Positions 38,653 through 51,409 of a stretch of DNA of 64,000 bases are shown here, piece by piece. The DNA is from Caprimulgus europaeus (taxonomy: Eukaryota; Chordata; Aves; Caprimulgiformes; Caprimulgidae), in assembly GCA_907165065.1 (NCBI GenBank), contig OU015528.1:29348515-29412514 (forward strand), written 5' to 3'. Each line of letters starts with the position of its first letter. The stretch's first letter is position 1. The notes under the pieces are model-generated. The model had not been told where the DNA came from, searched no databases, and saw only the letters and a program-made list of their open reading frames with translations. A program made the position numbers and the translations under genes.

Positions 38653-40499
38653 CACATGTAATGTTATCATTATTGAAAAAAAAAAATTTACTTTTTTTTT
38701 TTTTTCCACTCTTTGAAGCTAAATAAAGTGAAGTGTTTGGATATAACCTTTAAAAGTGCAGGGACAGTATCAGCAGAGCTGAGCTGCTTTGCCAACTCTC
38801 AGGGCAAAGCTGCTTTCGGTCTGGAAGCTACATATGCATGCTAACCGAGATCCAGGACTATTACAAGGCACGTACAAGATTTCTGACCTAGAAACATCTC
38901 ACAAATTACTTGCCCAGAACACAGACAGAATAGTTCAACTCAGTTTTTTGAAATATATCATCAGTACTCACTTATCCCTAAATGAACAGGAATCATTACC
39001 ACTTACATTAAATATCTAAAATGAAATTTAGCTTTTCTATCTAGGCAATAATAAAGGTAGCTTCTCTGTTGTTTTGGGTTTTGTTTTTTGTTTGTTTTTT
39101 TTTTCACTGTAAGACATATATCTAAGATATAAGATTTCTGACTGTTCTGACCATTGAGGAAATGCAGTTGAGTTGCTTAACAGTAGCTGCCTAAGATTTA
39201 AATGGGTAAAGGCAAGAGTTGTACCAATGATAAGTATTTTTTTCAATGTATATGCAAAAGGGGTAGAGACAAATCTACCAGTGCTGTGTTTCAGGATCCT
39301 TCTTTTAAGCAGACAAAGCCACAATGTGTAAAACATGATATGGGTATCATTCAGTAAATCATTAAAGCATGGCAAGCTTTTTTAGTCCTCTTCATGACAC
39401 AGTATATAGCAAAGAGTTGGGGAGTAGGGTGGTAATAATGGTGTTTCTGGCTATCAATCTAAGTCATTATCCAAATTCAGAGTAATTTCTCCTCAATCCA
39501 ACAGGCAGACTGAAAGGGCTTTCCTCTACCACATTCACAGGAAATAATAAATGAAACTGTATGAATAATTATAGCATACAAATGCAGATAAATCTTTTGA
39601 TTTTTGCATGTTACAAATAGACATCTCCCTGGAGATTTTGTTGACATTGTGAATTTTTAATCTTTCTTTGTGTGATGCATTATTTGTACCAACTCTTAAG
39701 TAGATTAAAAACCAACTTACCATATCCTTAACTGGTTTTCCCCATGATTACTTAGCAGGATCAGCAGGATCAATAGTTTTAAGCATTTATACTTCCTTAC
39801 CTGTTTTCAAAGTCAATTATCTTTTTAGTGGAAGAAAACTAATAAATTATATTTCATTTAAATTTGCTGTCATATCTTCACAAAGGGTTCAAAGTTATTG
39901 AAGTTTTTATTGAAGACTGTGAGCATAATATCAGATCCAAAGAAAACAGCATAATCTAGTGATGATGGCTCACTTTTATATTGTAGAACTTCTTTAAAAA
40001 TACTTGGGAAAAAGTTCATACTAGCAACAATGTGGAAAAAAAAGATATTACCTTATTTGTTAAAGTAACCATCAATAATCCATTCCTCTAAACAACCCTC
40101 TAGAATGAAAACCCATCAGAGTCTTTTTAAATTGAACTAAACAAAGCGTTATATGTGGATTTCCTTTCCCCTGTCTACTTTTTACAAGAAAGGTATTAAT
40201 CTGTTCCTTTTATTCTCTCAGCAAAATATTAGCTAAATAACACTATAATTTCCACAATGTTGACAGTGCTAATCACCATTCCATTAGAAGTGAGTACATG
40301 TTTTGTTATTATTATACCATGGGTTTTTTTAAAAAATACCTTTTTTATTTATCAATAAGAAGCATAGAAACATCCTCATCTCTCAAGGTAAGCAAACCAA
40401 TGTTATAGTCTTCATTCTCATGCTTAAGCATTTAATTAGATGAATGTCAGTGGCCTAAATCCTCTTAACTGAGACCAAAAGGCTACAGCTGGAGTAGGA
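38653..40499. other. Unique AT-rich DNA between two CR1 copies
   Basis: No gene recognised. The first 60 bases hold an A run followed by a T run, directly after the broken CR1 end. An open frame of 112 codons on the minus strand (39037-39375) has no known features and includes low-complexity sequence. Confidence 0.55.
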
Positions 40500-40526
40500 A
40501 ACTCCCCAACTTCGTGCGGTTGTCAG

Positions 40527-40886
40527 ACTAATAACCCTCTACTAATTTTCCAGATAGGTAAGGAGGAAGCATCATCCCATAGTCTGAGGGGAACAAAAAG
40601 AGACTTCAAGGCCTTGGGGAGGTTGGTGAAAAGGTCTGGGGTACAAGTTATTTTCTCTTCCCTCCTTCCAGTTGCAAGCAATGACGTGGGATGGAATAGA
40701 GGGATCCAGTCCATAAATACTTGGCTACGAGAGTGGTGCTACAGGCAGGACTTTGGATTCTTTGATCATGGCTGGTTTTATAAGACACCAAGCCTGACAG
40801 TAATACATGGAAAAGGCTTAACTTCCAGGAGGAAAAATGTTCTAGGACAAGAATTAGCAGGGCTCATTCATAGAGTTTTAAACTAG
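40527..40886 (+). pseudogene. CR1 ORF1 remnant (esterase-like domain, C-terminal half)
   Basis: An open stretch of 119 codons ends in TAG at 40884-40886. It reads 'NNPLLIFQIGKEEASSHSLRGTKRDFKALGRLVKRSGVQVIFSSLLPV', then 'INTWLREWCYRQDFGFFDHG', and ends 'LGQELAGLIHRVLN'. This is the C-terminal half of the SGNH-hydrolase (esterase-like) domain carried by CR1 ORF1. The family's final catalytic DGxHLS block is degraded here to a sequence around 'VIHGKGLTSRR', so activity is unlikely. The N-terminal part with the catalytic serine is absent. ORF2 follows about 90 bases downstream in another frame, as in CR1 elements. Confidence 0.8.
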
Positions 40887-40977
40887 ATTTGAAGGGGGTT
40901 AGAGTTGTATCTGGGTTTGCACCAGTGGAGCAATGTTCTAGTATTAATGAAGGACAGAAGGCCTCCTGCCCCCTAGG

Positions 40978-43122
40978 GTGGAATCATTGTGTCCAGCTCA
41001 CTCTCTGAAATGCTTGTACACCAATGCATGCAGCATGGGGAACAAACAGGAGGAGTTAGAAACCTGTGTGTGGTCAAAGGGTTACGGTCTGGTGGCAATT
41101 ACAGAGACATGGTGGGACAGCTCAAATGACAAATGTGGTCATGGGTGGCTATGTCTTTTTTAGCAAAGATAGGCCAACAGGGGAAGTAGTAGAGTTGCTC
41201 TCTACGTGAGAGAGCAATTATAATGTACTGAGTTCTGTCCAGGGGCAGATGATGAAGGAGTTGAGAGTTTGTGGATACAAATCAAAGGTCAGGGTAGCAC
41301 GGGTGATACTGTTGTGGGTGTCTATTACAGGCCACCTGATCAGGATGAGGAAGTTGATGAGGCCTTCTACAGGCAGCTGGCAGCAACCTCCCAATTACAG
41401 CTCCTGGTTCTCATGGGGAATTTTAACTACCCAGACATTTGCCAGAATGTCTACACAGCCAGCCGTTTATAGTCCAGGAGGTTCCTCCAGTGCATTGATG
41501 GTAACTTCTTGATGCAGATGGTGGATGAGCCAACTAGGAGAGGAGCGGTGCTGGATCTTATACTCACTAATAAGGAAGGTCTGGTTGCAGCGTTGAAGGT
41601 TGAGGGCAGCCTTGGCTGCAGTGACCATGAGATGGTGGAGTTCAGGATCTTGTGTAGTAGGAACAGAATATCAAGCAGGATCACAACCCTGGACTTCAGC
41701 AAGGCAAACTCTGGCCTTTTCAAGCAATTGCTAGGGGAAATCTCATAGGACAGAGTGCTAGATGGTAAAGGGGCCCAAGACAGTTGCTTAACTTTCAAGG
41801 ACCATTAAAGCAAATGTCACTTCAGTCTTCAAATGGGCAAGAAGGAGGACCCAGGCAGCTACAGGCTGGTCAGCCTCACCTCCATCCCTGGAAAGGTGAT
41901 GGAACAACTTATCCTCAGTGCAATCTCTAAGCATATCAAGGATAAGAGGGTCATTAGGAGCACTCAATAAGGTTTTACCAAGGGGAAGTAATTTTTAACC
42001 AACCTGATAGCCTTTTATTAGGACATAACCAGGTGGATAGATGGTGGTAGAGCAGTGGATGTGGTTTATCTTGATTTCAGCAAGGCTTTTGATACTGTCT
42101 CCCACAGCATCCTAGCAGCTAAACTGAGAAAGTGTGGTCTGGATGATTGGATAGTGAGGTAGGTTGTGAATTGGTTGAAAGGAAGTTAGAGAGTTGTGGT
42201 CAATGGGACAGAGTCTAGTGGGAGGCCTGTGTCTAGTGGAGTCCCTCAGGGGTCAGTACTGGGACCAGTACTATTCAATATATTAATCAATGACCTGGAT
42301 GAGGGAACAGAGGGCACTGTCAGCAAGTTTGCTGATGATACAAAGCTGGGAGGAGTGACTGACATGCCAGAAGGCTGTGCTGCCATTTAGCCAGACCTGG
42401 ACAGGCTGGAGAGTTGGTGAGGGAGAAATTTAATGAAATACAAGGGCAAGTGTAGGGTGTTGCATCTGCTAAGGAACAACCCCAAGCTCCAGTTGGGGAT
42501 AGACCTGTTGGAGAGTAGTATAGGGGAAATGGACCTGGGGGTCCTGGTGGACAGAAGGATGACCATGAGCCATCACTGTGTCCTTGTGGCCAAGAACGCC
42601 AATGGAATCCTGGGGTGTATTAGAAGGGGTGTGGTTAGTAGATGGAGAGAGGTTCTCCTCCCCCTCTACTCTGCCCTGGTGAGGCCACATCTGGAATAAT
42701 GTGTCTGGTTCTGGGCCTCGCAGTTCAAGAAGGACAGGGAACTGCTTGAAACAGTCCAATGCAGAGCCACCAAGATGATTAAGGGAGTGTAACATCTCCC
42801 TTATGAGGAAAGGCTGAGGGAGCTGGGCCTCTTTAGTTTGGAGAAGAGGAGATTGAGGGGTAACCTCATTAATGTCTATAAATATGTAAAGGGTGAATGT
42901 CAGGAAGATGTAAGCAGGCTCTTTTCAGTGATGGCAAACAATAGGACAAGGGATAATGGGTGCAAACTGGAGCACAGGAGGTTCCGTGTAAACATGAGGA
43001 AAAACTTTTTCACTGTGAGAATGACAGGCCACTGGAACAGGCTGCCCAGAGAGGTTGTGGAGTCTCCTTCTCTGGAGACATTCAAAATTTGCCTGGATGC
43101 ATTCCATTGTGACCTACTGTAG
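40978..43122 (+). pseudogene. CR1 ORF2 remnant (endonuclease plus RT), one net frame
   Basis: The endonuclease (40978-41748) shows 'LKCLYTNACSMGNKQEELE', 'AITETWWD', 'VVGVYYRPPDQ', 'GNFNYPDIC' (usually GDFN) and the catalytic 'CSDHEMVEF'. An in-frame loss of about 190 codons near 41806 removes the linker. RT blocks follow: 'SLTSIPGKVMEQLILSAIS', 'VVYLDFSKAFDTVSHSIL', '[17 protein letters not shown]' and an intact active site FADDTKLGG (42328-42354). The C-terminal part ends with '[19 protein letters not shown]'. About a dozen in-frame stops interrupt it (for example 41221, 41470, 41746, 41806, 41968, 41989). Yet start and end share one frame, apart from a compensated slip near 41150-41190. 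It is inactive. Confidence 0.9.
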
Positions 43123-43204
43123 GTGATCCTGCTCTGGCAGGGGCATCAGACTAGATGATCTCTCAAGGCCCCTTCCAATCCCTAACACTCTTTTATTCTG
43201 TGAA

Positions 43205-46200
43205 TTGGACCTCAAAGACCTTATAAATGTTATGAAAAGTTGAGATAATATTTTCAGCTGTCTATTCAATACAGTGGAAAACAAACAAACAAAAAACAAC
43301 TGGTAAATTAAGGTAGTAAGAGTGAAACAATTTTTCACAAATTTCTCATAATATCTTATTATCTCCAAACTCTCCCAGCATGCATTCAGTTTTAAAATGG
43401 CTGAAGACAAGATGGAGATTACAGTTGCTCTGATCATCACCTTTATAAACCTTTCATTTTTGTTTTCCTAGAAGAAGAATAAAATGAATAGAGCAAAGAT
43501 TTATGTCATTGAATGTCATAACTGATTACCTCTAAAAATGAGAAGAATGCAATTTTTATGACTTTGTTTAAAGCTGAGCTATTTTTCATAAGCAAATATA
43601 TCCAGGCCAGACAGCTTTAATTTTTAAGAATGTACGATACACTCTGGTATAAATTTGTAAATTATGTAATGTTTTTAGAATCAGTGTTTGCCTGAATAAA
43701 AGATTCTGCACAATTCTAGTAAGCATATTTCTGCTGTAATTTGCAATCATATTAAGACAATGCTTTTTCTTAGTAAGATGCAGGCACTATGAACCATTTG
43801 AAAATACCATTCATTGATAATTTGCTTCTAGAGATGTCTTATGGTTACTGTAAGAAACCAAAATATATTTATTATGAAATTTAAATAAACTGGCTTATTT
43901 TTCCAGAGAGTAGAATGAAGTTACATGGAAAATTAGATGTGTGAAGAATGTCTAAAAAATCTAATTAAATTCAAGGATTATTACTGTTAAAACAATATGT
44001 AATAATTTTGTGTCTGGCATTCATTTTTATATTCATTTTTGTAGGACAGAAAGAAATAGTCATATTTGTGTTATACAAACTATCTTTGCATGGCCAATAC
44101 AGGCAATGATTCCAAAGACCTATTGCTTCCCTGCTAGATGCTTATGTCTACGTGCAGTGCATGTCCAACAAGACTCTCTCAAAAAATTATTTATATGACT
44201 GATACATTATTTCCTCTTGAATCCATTCCTGAACACACTCAGTCTTTGTAAGAGCTGAGCAGTTGAGTATGTGAGAAGGCAAGCTCATACCCAAACATGT
44301 TTTCATGAAAGAGTAAAAAGGATCTAAAAGTATATTGATGTAGATCATGGCAGTCACTGGGAGAAAGCTCTACTCTGAAAGGTGTGTGCACAGTCTTGTG
44401 TTCAGGATCACATCTAGACATCATGTGTCCTGAAACAATGATGCCCGAGAACAGGGACACAGTATTTTTATTTATGGTTTAGTTACTGAAATATATCTAT
44501 ATTATCATCAAAATACTCACAGTGAAACAGTGAACTTAACAGATATATTTTGGGAGTAAACATAGATTTTTTTGGTTTTATTTGTTTAATAGAAATTATG
44601 ATATAATGAAAATCAGCTAACACCGATTTCCCTATCACACCTCCTGCCTTCACTTTATAGTTTATGTTTTCTCTGAAACCTCATTAAAAGACTGTTTACT
44701 TCCCATAGTAATTCTATTTCCTGGCAAGAAGTAAGCAAATTCCAGTTTCACCTACCACTGAGCAGAAAACAAAGTCAAAACAGAAAACAGAGGTAATGCT
44801 ATCACAAGGTTTAATCTGACAAAAATCCACACTGCAAATCTGTAAAACTGTACTGCAAGTTACTGACAAAGTCCCCATAACTTAAAGCCGTAATGGAGCT
44901 TTGAGATAGAGCACATTTGATTTTATCTTAATTATTCTAACTAGTTTTTCAGCAGCCTGTGTGCTCTGGATACTTTGCACATCTTTGCTCTCAGCAGTGA
45001 ATATACGATTTCATTCCCCATTGCCAGGTTCCAGTAACTACCTTGGAGAAAACAAGGTCAAAGTCTGTAATCTTGGAAATTACGAGAATATTGCCCATTG
45101 CTGTACCATAATTTTCTTCTTCTCAGCCCACTTGGTTCATCCGTGTTGAAAAGTTCATCCACTGTTAAAGACAACATCCCAACTTGGCCAGAGTTTTGAA
45201 GCAGATCCATCTTCCAGTTTCCTTTAAAGTGAGCACACCTGGAAAAACTGAGAGAGTTTTCAGTCTCTGCAACAAGTTTATATTTGACCGAAAACTCAGA
45301 AAATTACCTATTGGATGAAAAAGTGTGCTTATAAACAGACTTCCCCCTTGTCCATATATCCTGACAGAATGACTTCCTTTAAATTTGGATCTCAGCCATC
45401 AAGTTTTGTGGTTTGTTAGGTTACAGTCAACTCCACAGCCCCAACTGAGGTCCCTAGGAAACCTTTCTTCTGCCACCTTTGACACCTCACTGTGTACAAA
45501 ACAAGGAGCCCAGTCTTTCTTCTCTACAGTAGGATTCCTGCTTACAGACTTTTTCCCACTCCCTTTCTTTCTGTGCTGTCCTACTTTAGGAAAGTTTCTC
45601 TCCTGTGGATATTTTTTTGCCTCTGAAGAAGAGAAAACCTTCTACCCCCTCCCATCAAAACTTCCCAAAAGTCTGGCACAAACTGCCACCAACTAAACAA
45701 CCATCCTCCTTTCCTGTTGTCCAGCCCTGCCTTCTTTATGTAGCAACATACAAAACAGTCAGCAAGTGAAGCAGACACCATTCCTGGCAGCCTACTTTTC
45801 CTGACCTCAGCATCAGATTGTTCTTTCGGAGTACTTCTTTTGTCCACTGCAGTGTAGCTAAAACATATAATTTAAAATATTAAAATATGTAAGTGAAAAG
45901 GTTTTTCTTGAGCAAATTTGTGGGCTTTCCTTACACCTCCTACTAATAATCAGGATCATGTAATAGTGATTTTTTTTTTTTTTTTCACAAGAACCCACAT
46001 GACATGAACATTCATCTAATCAAAACATCCACTCCATAGAGAAATAAAATGCACCTCAGTATAAAATTGTATACATTTGGTATGAGATGATTTTTAGTCT
46101 GTCAAATAGCCCTCATTTCACAAATTCCAGGAGATAGAAATAATTTAAACATTCTTATTTCTCACTTACAGACCAGCTATTCATAAAATGTTATCTATTC

Positions 46201-47298
46201 AAGCAGAAGGATAAGTATTGGGTTAGAATAATAGTTGCTTATTTTTAGACATCATCTTGTGTTTTTGCTAGAGCCCAAGAGCTGCAGTTACATTAATTGA
46301 ATGTGACTTTTTCTGGTAACTGATATTCTGAGCAGGTTGGTAGCTTCAGCATTGTCTGTCATGCCATACTATTGACATGTTATAAGAAGAACAGAAGTCA
46401 TATTATTGGTAGGAGTTGAAGCAATGGTAGGCAAAAAGGTTCAAAACAAGCTACTAGCACCAAAAAACATAGGTGGCAGGGAAAGTTTGACATCATAAGA
46501 ATCTTTACACCTTGAGAACTAGGTCAGTTGAAAAATGTTCCTCTTGAGGAATCTTCTTTTCACTAACTCTTATATTCTCAGATTATAATGAGCACAGAAT
46601 TCATATCAACCTAAATCCAACTACTACGGAATATAAATCCCATATTACAAATTTATAAGGTGAAAACACTTAACCTGCAGATGAAGTCTCTGGAAAAAAT
46701 AACAGTCTATTAATTTCTAACTGGAAAGCTGCAGTTTTATTGGGCACTACTGGTTTTGGAAAGTTCTTTAACAGATGTGCAGATACATGTGAAGGATTAC
46801 ACCAAACAGACTATGTGACTATAATATTTCAGTGTTATATTTTTTTGCCTACATAAATACCAAAAATAAGCATGAAAAAACAGTCTATGCAGTTTAGAGA
46901 TAAAGCACTTTTGAGTGTTTGGTGTTACACCGACGACAATTTGGTCCTATAATCCTCCTCTCCACAAGTTGTTTATGTTTGCAACTTTGTGGCTGACAAA
47001 AATTTTATAATTCTTGCAAGTACTCTGATAAAATAATCAAAATTTTGTTATGTAGAAGAGTTAGGTTTAATTAAGTAGAAAATTGTAAAGCATAACGTGT
47101 AAGTTAGGATTACTAGCTTTGAACTAGGTAATCATAGAAACCTCACCAAGAAGAGACTGTAAAGTCCCATGCCTGTTCTAATAATTAACTTAGTACTGAA
47201 GTTAAGAACAATGTATCTTCATCACAGAATTTCAGAAATAAAAATGTATTATCTTAGCATTCATAGAAGCATTAAGACTCTTTTACTGATCACTGGGA
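43205..47298. other. Unique AT-rich DNA, no gene recognised
   Basis: No gene or repeat family identified over 4 kb. A T run lies at 45970-45985. The 44940-45800 part is less AT-rich, with open frames of 103 codons (45385-45696, plus) and 88 codons (45581-45847, minus) overlapping each other. Neither has a recognisable domain. Confidence 0.55.
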
Positions 47299-47700
47299 TG
47301 TGACAAGAGGACATGTTGAGCTAACTCCTTAGGACAAGGTAGACAGAAGTGTTGGAAACAAGCCCAAGAAAGAACTGAGCATGTGCAAAGGAAAAGTACA
47401 ACCGAAGGCACAGTGACAAAGACTATCGAAGACCACCAGAAGACCATGACAACCACCAGAGAGAGAGAGCATGCATGTGAAATGGACTTTTACATATATG
47501 AATGAGTTCCTGGAAACGTAATGGATATCTTAATAACTTGGAAAAGTAATGAATATGCATGTATTGATAGTATAAAGCTTTTGTAGAAAGCCAAGTTGGT
47601 ATGCATGATGGATGGAGTGAGATTACCTGTGAATCCAGTGCCGCAATAAACAAGTGACTGCTTCTGAAGACTACATTGGTGTTAAGAAGTTCATTTCCCA
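47299..47700 (+). mobile_element. LTR fossil, ERVL-like
   Basis: A block of about 400 bp. Its end, 'gccgcaataaacaagtgact' followed by 'attggtgttaagaagttcat' and 'ttccca', closely resembles the R/U5 end of avian ERVL-type LTRs. A TATA-like tataaa lies at 47571-47576 and AATAAA at 47645-47650. The sequence just after it, 'atttgggtga', recalls the start of a primer binding site, so a little interior may follow. The 5' border (TGTGACAAG at 47299) is uncertain and no flanking duplication was found. It is older-looking than the LTR at 24408. Confidence 0.7.
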
Positions 47701-48110
47701 ATTTGGGTGACGTAATTTTTCCCCAATTCTGATGTTCTCAGCAAATATTTGACTTTGTAAGGACATATGGGAAGGTTTTGTTTGTCTTAGAAAAAAGTAA
47801 CTCTGGAGGAACTGTAAACATAATGCAGAAATAGAAATTAAATTGCAAGGTATTTTCTGATATAATTGCATAGTTTAACCTGTTAATTATAGATGGCCAT
47901 CGTCCTGTTGATAACTAAATGCAAAAAACCAAAGCAAACTTCTGTTGAAATGGAGGTCAATCTCAGAGTGCATTCTCAATAATAAAGTAAGAGTAGGTGA
48001 AGAAGGCAAGGGCAAAAAGAATATACAGAGTCCACTTAGAAGTATGAGTTAGCTGTTGGCTTTTAAGGTTTTGTTTCTCCAGTTATTGCCTAATTTCTAG
48101 ATTTTTTTAA

Positions 48111-48128
48111 TTTTTTTTTTTTTTTTTT
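48111..48128 (+). repeat. Poly(T) tract, 18 bases
   Basis: A simple homopolymer run. No SINE body is recognisable on the complementary strand next to it. Confidence 0.85.
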
Positions 48129-48442
48129 GGTGAAGGTTACATCCCTCTGTGTATTATAAACAGGCTTATATTCACCATACTTGCAATTAAAGTTATAGGT
48201 TATTATTGTTAATTGAAGTAGATTCTGCTTCCTTCTCTAGATGATTAAAGGTAAAAGTCTCTGTGATTGAACAATAAACCTCTACAATGGATGAAGGCTC
48301 AGAGGCAACAGGCATAGGAGATGTACTTACAAAGCTGAGCCCAAGCAAGAACAATGAAGGAAATGATCAGAGCTATTGTAGGGGAAGTTGGTCTTAGCTC
48401 AACACAAAGGGAACCAGCAGGTGACCTTTGTTTTAGATAAAT

Positions 48443-48493
48443 GGTTGTATCAGTTGACTGGATCAACTGGCTGTATCAGTTGAGTGGATCTAT
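48443..48493 (+). repeat. Two-copy imperfect tandem duplication (about 25 bp)
   Basis: 'tgtatcagttgactggatca' is followed directly by 'tgtatcagttgagtggatct' after a short overlap (ctggc). The two copies differ at a few positions. It is a small local duplication with no evident function. Confidence 0.6.
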
Positions 48494-51035
48494 AAGTTGT
48501 GCTAATTATTTTCCCAGTGTTAATCAAAAGGCTATGAATGTCTTCTTGAACTTGCCAGAACAGCATGGAGGAAGTGTATCTCTGGCTCACCCCAGCCCAG
48601 TGTAAAAACCAAACAATCCATAGAATGAGCATTGAAGAAAGCAACAGGCTTGAGTAGGCTTCAATCCATGTATTTCTTCCTGGTATCTGAAGACACTCAG
48701 TGTCATGACAGTAAGCATACAGAGACCATTAACAGGGATCTCATTTGTATTTTGTGCATTGTAGTTGCTGTATACTGCTAAGTGTACTTGCATTGTGATT
48801 TCAATATATTGATGTATCCCTCTGATAAGTCAAAATTCTCTGTAATGTCAAATATCTACAACTAAGTGAACTTGGTATTAAGCATTAAACCCTTATCGTG
48901 TTGGATATCTAAAAAGAATCTGGTTTAATAGTATTCGATTCTGACAATCTGTTGACAGAAAAGAGAGTTTTCAGATAATTTTAATGTTCTTTCTTATATT
49001 CAGACAATCTGACTAGAAATGTCTCTTGAACATTAGGTTGAGTATCTTCTTCTCTAGTGATCTACTGCTCACTCAAGACAGTTTCTAAATACCGCAAGAA
49101 CAAGCTATGTTACCTGTTGCTTGAAAGGTTAAATCAAAACAACTGTTCTGATTGGGCACGTAAAGCAGAAGATAACAAGGGTTTTTTGATAATATCAACC
49201 ATGCAGTCCTGATATTTGCAAAATAGATAAAAAGATCTCTCTGAGATTACAGCTCTGTCAGAATGCAAATATTTTTCCATAAAAGTATAAGATTCCTTGA
49301 CACTTTCAGTGTGTTTTTTTTTTTTTATCCTAGTATCTGTACTACTTTTTAAACACTAGCTAATTAATCCTCTTAACATTGAAAAGACTAAATTCTGACC
49401 TCATCTGAAGGAAATTGTACCACTAAATCTTGCAGGTTTGCTGCAAGTTATGCAATATATTATGTGTATAGTTATATATAAAGAAATAATTGCTGTAATT
49501 TAAATTGCTATTATGCAAGAAAGTCTTTCAGTTATTTTTAAGACAGTTAATTCATCATCTTTTTTTTTCAAATTTTGGTATTAAGTTTTGCATTTTGTTT
49601 CCAAAAATGGCCATAAGTGGATGCCTCATAAAGAAGAGTAGAATAGATATTTCTCATACTTTCCCTTTATTAGCCTCTGTTTTCCAACTATATCCATCTC
49701 ACTGAATTTCCTGAACCTGATAAATTTTCACTACTTGCTCATCCCATTTTCCTTCTTGTCATAGAGTAAGTAGGAGCTGTTTCTCCAGTTTAGATTCCAA
49801 GTGTCACTGTCTTTCAGACTTGCACAATTTTCCTCTGAATTTCTTTGATGTCTCTCTGTGTGCTTTCAGAAATAAAGCATCTCTCTTCTCTTGCTATTTA
49901 GTAAATCTTGCTTGTGTTATCCTAACCTATTTTACATCAAAATCTGGCTTTAGTGATGAGTTGGGGAGTGTGCTAAGTAGCTTGCCAAAGGGTTCTCTAT
50001 CTCATAAAACACTAGTGGTACAATCCTCCAGCTCACAGTGAGAGTGTTACCTTTCCAATGTTAAAAATAGCATAGGGTAAGAAATATTAGTCCCACTCAA
50101 AACTTGACATTTTGGGAAATAACTGACCTGGTTCTGTAAGCTCAAAGGGGAGCTGTTCAGGACTCGTGTGGGACATAGGGAAGAAGATCATTATCCTGAT
50201 CTCTGTTTCTATTTTCCTTTTATACGCCATACATTACTACAAAATGGATCTACTCTTTTCTCTCCTCTCCATCCTTTTAGCAGAAGTGTTCTCTATATTC
50301 TAGCCTTCTTAAAATCCACCTTTCCACTGAAGAACTTCTTTGATGCTTTCCTTGTTGCCTCATAAAATCCTACATAGCAGTCAGCTTTTCATAAAACTAG
50401 CTGTATGCTTCCCAACATGGATTAAAGAAACAAAGCTACTTTTTTGCCTGGCAGGTCATGTTGAGTATCATAAGACAAAAGCAAAACAAACAAACAAAAA
50501 TATCAACTCTTTTTTCTCAAATGTCATACTCTTCATGAAATTTGTTAATGGAATGAGCTTTAACAACTAACTTGTAATAAAACAGTACATATATCTGTGG
50601 TGTCACATGCTCTGTACAAAAGAGATGAAAGAAAATTATCTTTGGAGTTTTTATTTGCACATATTAATCTGATTTTCTCTATTTTTCAGTAAGTACTTGA
50701 TTTATATTTAAGCAGTTTGTAGCCTGCTACAGTAAGACACAATATTTCTAATATAGTAGTCTGCATAGTATATTATTTGACAGTATTTTTACTATAATAT
50801 ATGAGGAAAAGCTATTTATTAATGTAGTAACTTATAAAAAAGTCTACCATTTCTGAAATAAAAGCTAACAGTAAAAAAATGTCACTTATGCACCTGTCCC
50901 CAAAATTAAAAATAAGTCCCTGTAATTACAAGAAGGTCAAGGTACATCAGTATACTACAGTTTAGTATAAAATCACTTGTTTGGAAGCTAAAAGATTTCT
51001 ACAGGTTTCCACTTAAAAGTTAAACTGCTACTTTC

Positions 51036-51409
51036 TGTTAGTGCTTTAAGAGCAGAAGCTGCAGACAGCTTCAGCCTTGAGCAATTAATTCCTGACCTTG
51101 AGTGAAAAGTAAAACAAAGTGGAAGAAACAAGAATGAATGTGTATAAGACAAGGATAGGATGGTTTGTGAGCTGTAATTAGTAACCAGTCAGAAGTAAAA
51201 GAATGTCTCATGAGCAGGTGGATTTATCCAACCATGTCAATTGTTTAGGCACATATATGATAACCAGTAAAGGATCAAAAGTGAGAGTGCTGTGTGCTTG
51301 GGGTGTGCTGGAGAAAAAAAGATATATAAACAGTGCAAAGCTTCGATAAAGTGCTGATGCCTGATGCCTGAACACATCTTGGTGTTGGTCATTTTCTTCA
51401 TCTGCCTCA
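51036..51409 (+). mobile_element. Solo LTR, class II-like fossil
   Basis: A 374 bp block starts TGTTAGTGC and ends CTGCCTCA, flanked by actttc (51030-51035) and accttc (51410-51415). That is a six-base duplication with one difference, as in class II retroviruses. A strong TATA box (tatataaa, 51323-51330) and a variant poly(A) signal (gataaa, 51345-51350) precede a duplicated 'gatgcct' segment. No interior or second LTR is seen. It lies only about 0.5 kb upstream of a CR1 fragment on the same strand. Confidence 0.72.

Larger units (their letters stand above)
40500..43204 (+). mobile_element. Long CR1 LINE copy with ORF1 and ORF2 remnants
   Basis: It runs from the end of ORF1 through ORF2 to the 3' UTR, ending in 'cccttccaatccctaacact' and an ATTCTGTGAA tail near 43204. 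The 5' border is approximate. The ORF2 end '..[17 protein letters not shown]' places it in a different CR1 subgroup from those at 12.0/51.9 kb and 17.5/55.1 kb. About 190 codons between the endonuclease and the RT are missing at roughly 41806-41830. It lies 1.8 kb after another long CR1 in the same orientation, but the two are different subgroups, so they are independent insertions. Confidence 0.93.
47701..51035. other. Unique AT-rich DNA, no gene recognised
   Basis: It holds a T run (48111-48128), an imperfect 25-base duplication (48443-48493) and an A/C-rich stretch near 50485-50500. Pyrimidine-rich sequence dominates 49500-50400. No open frame exceeds about 80 codons. Confidence 0.55.

Noticed and set aside
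48230-48830. Possible LTR or gene at a less AT-rich stretch
   Set aside because: No TG...CA ends with TATA/poly(A) order and no recognisable protein, so it was not called.
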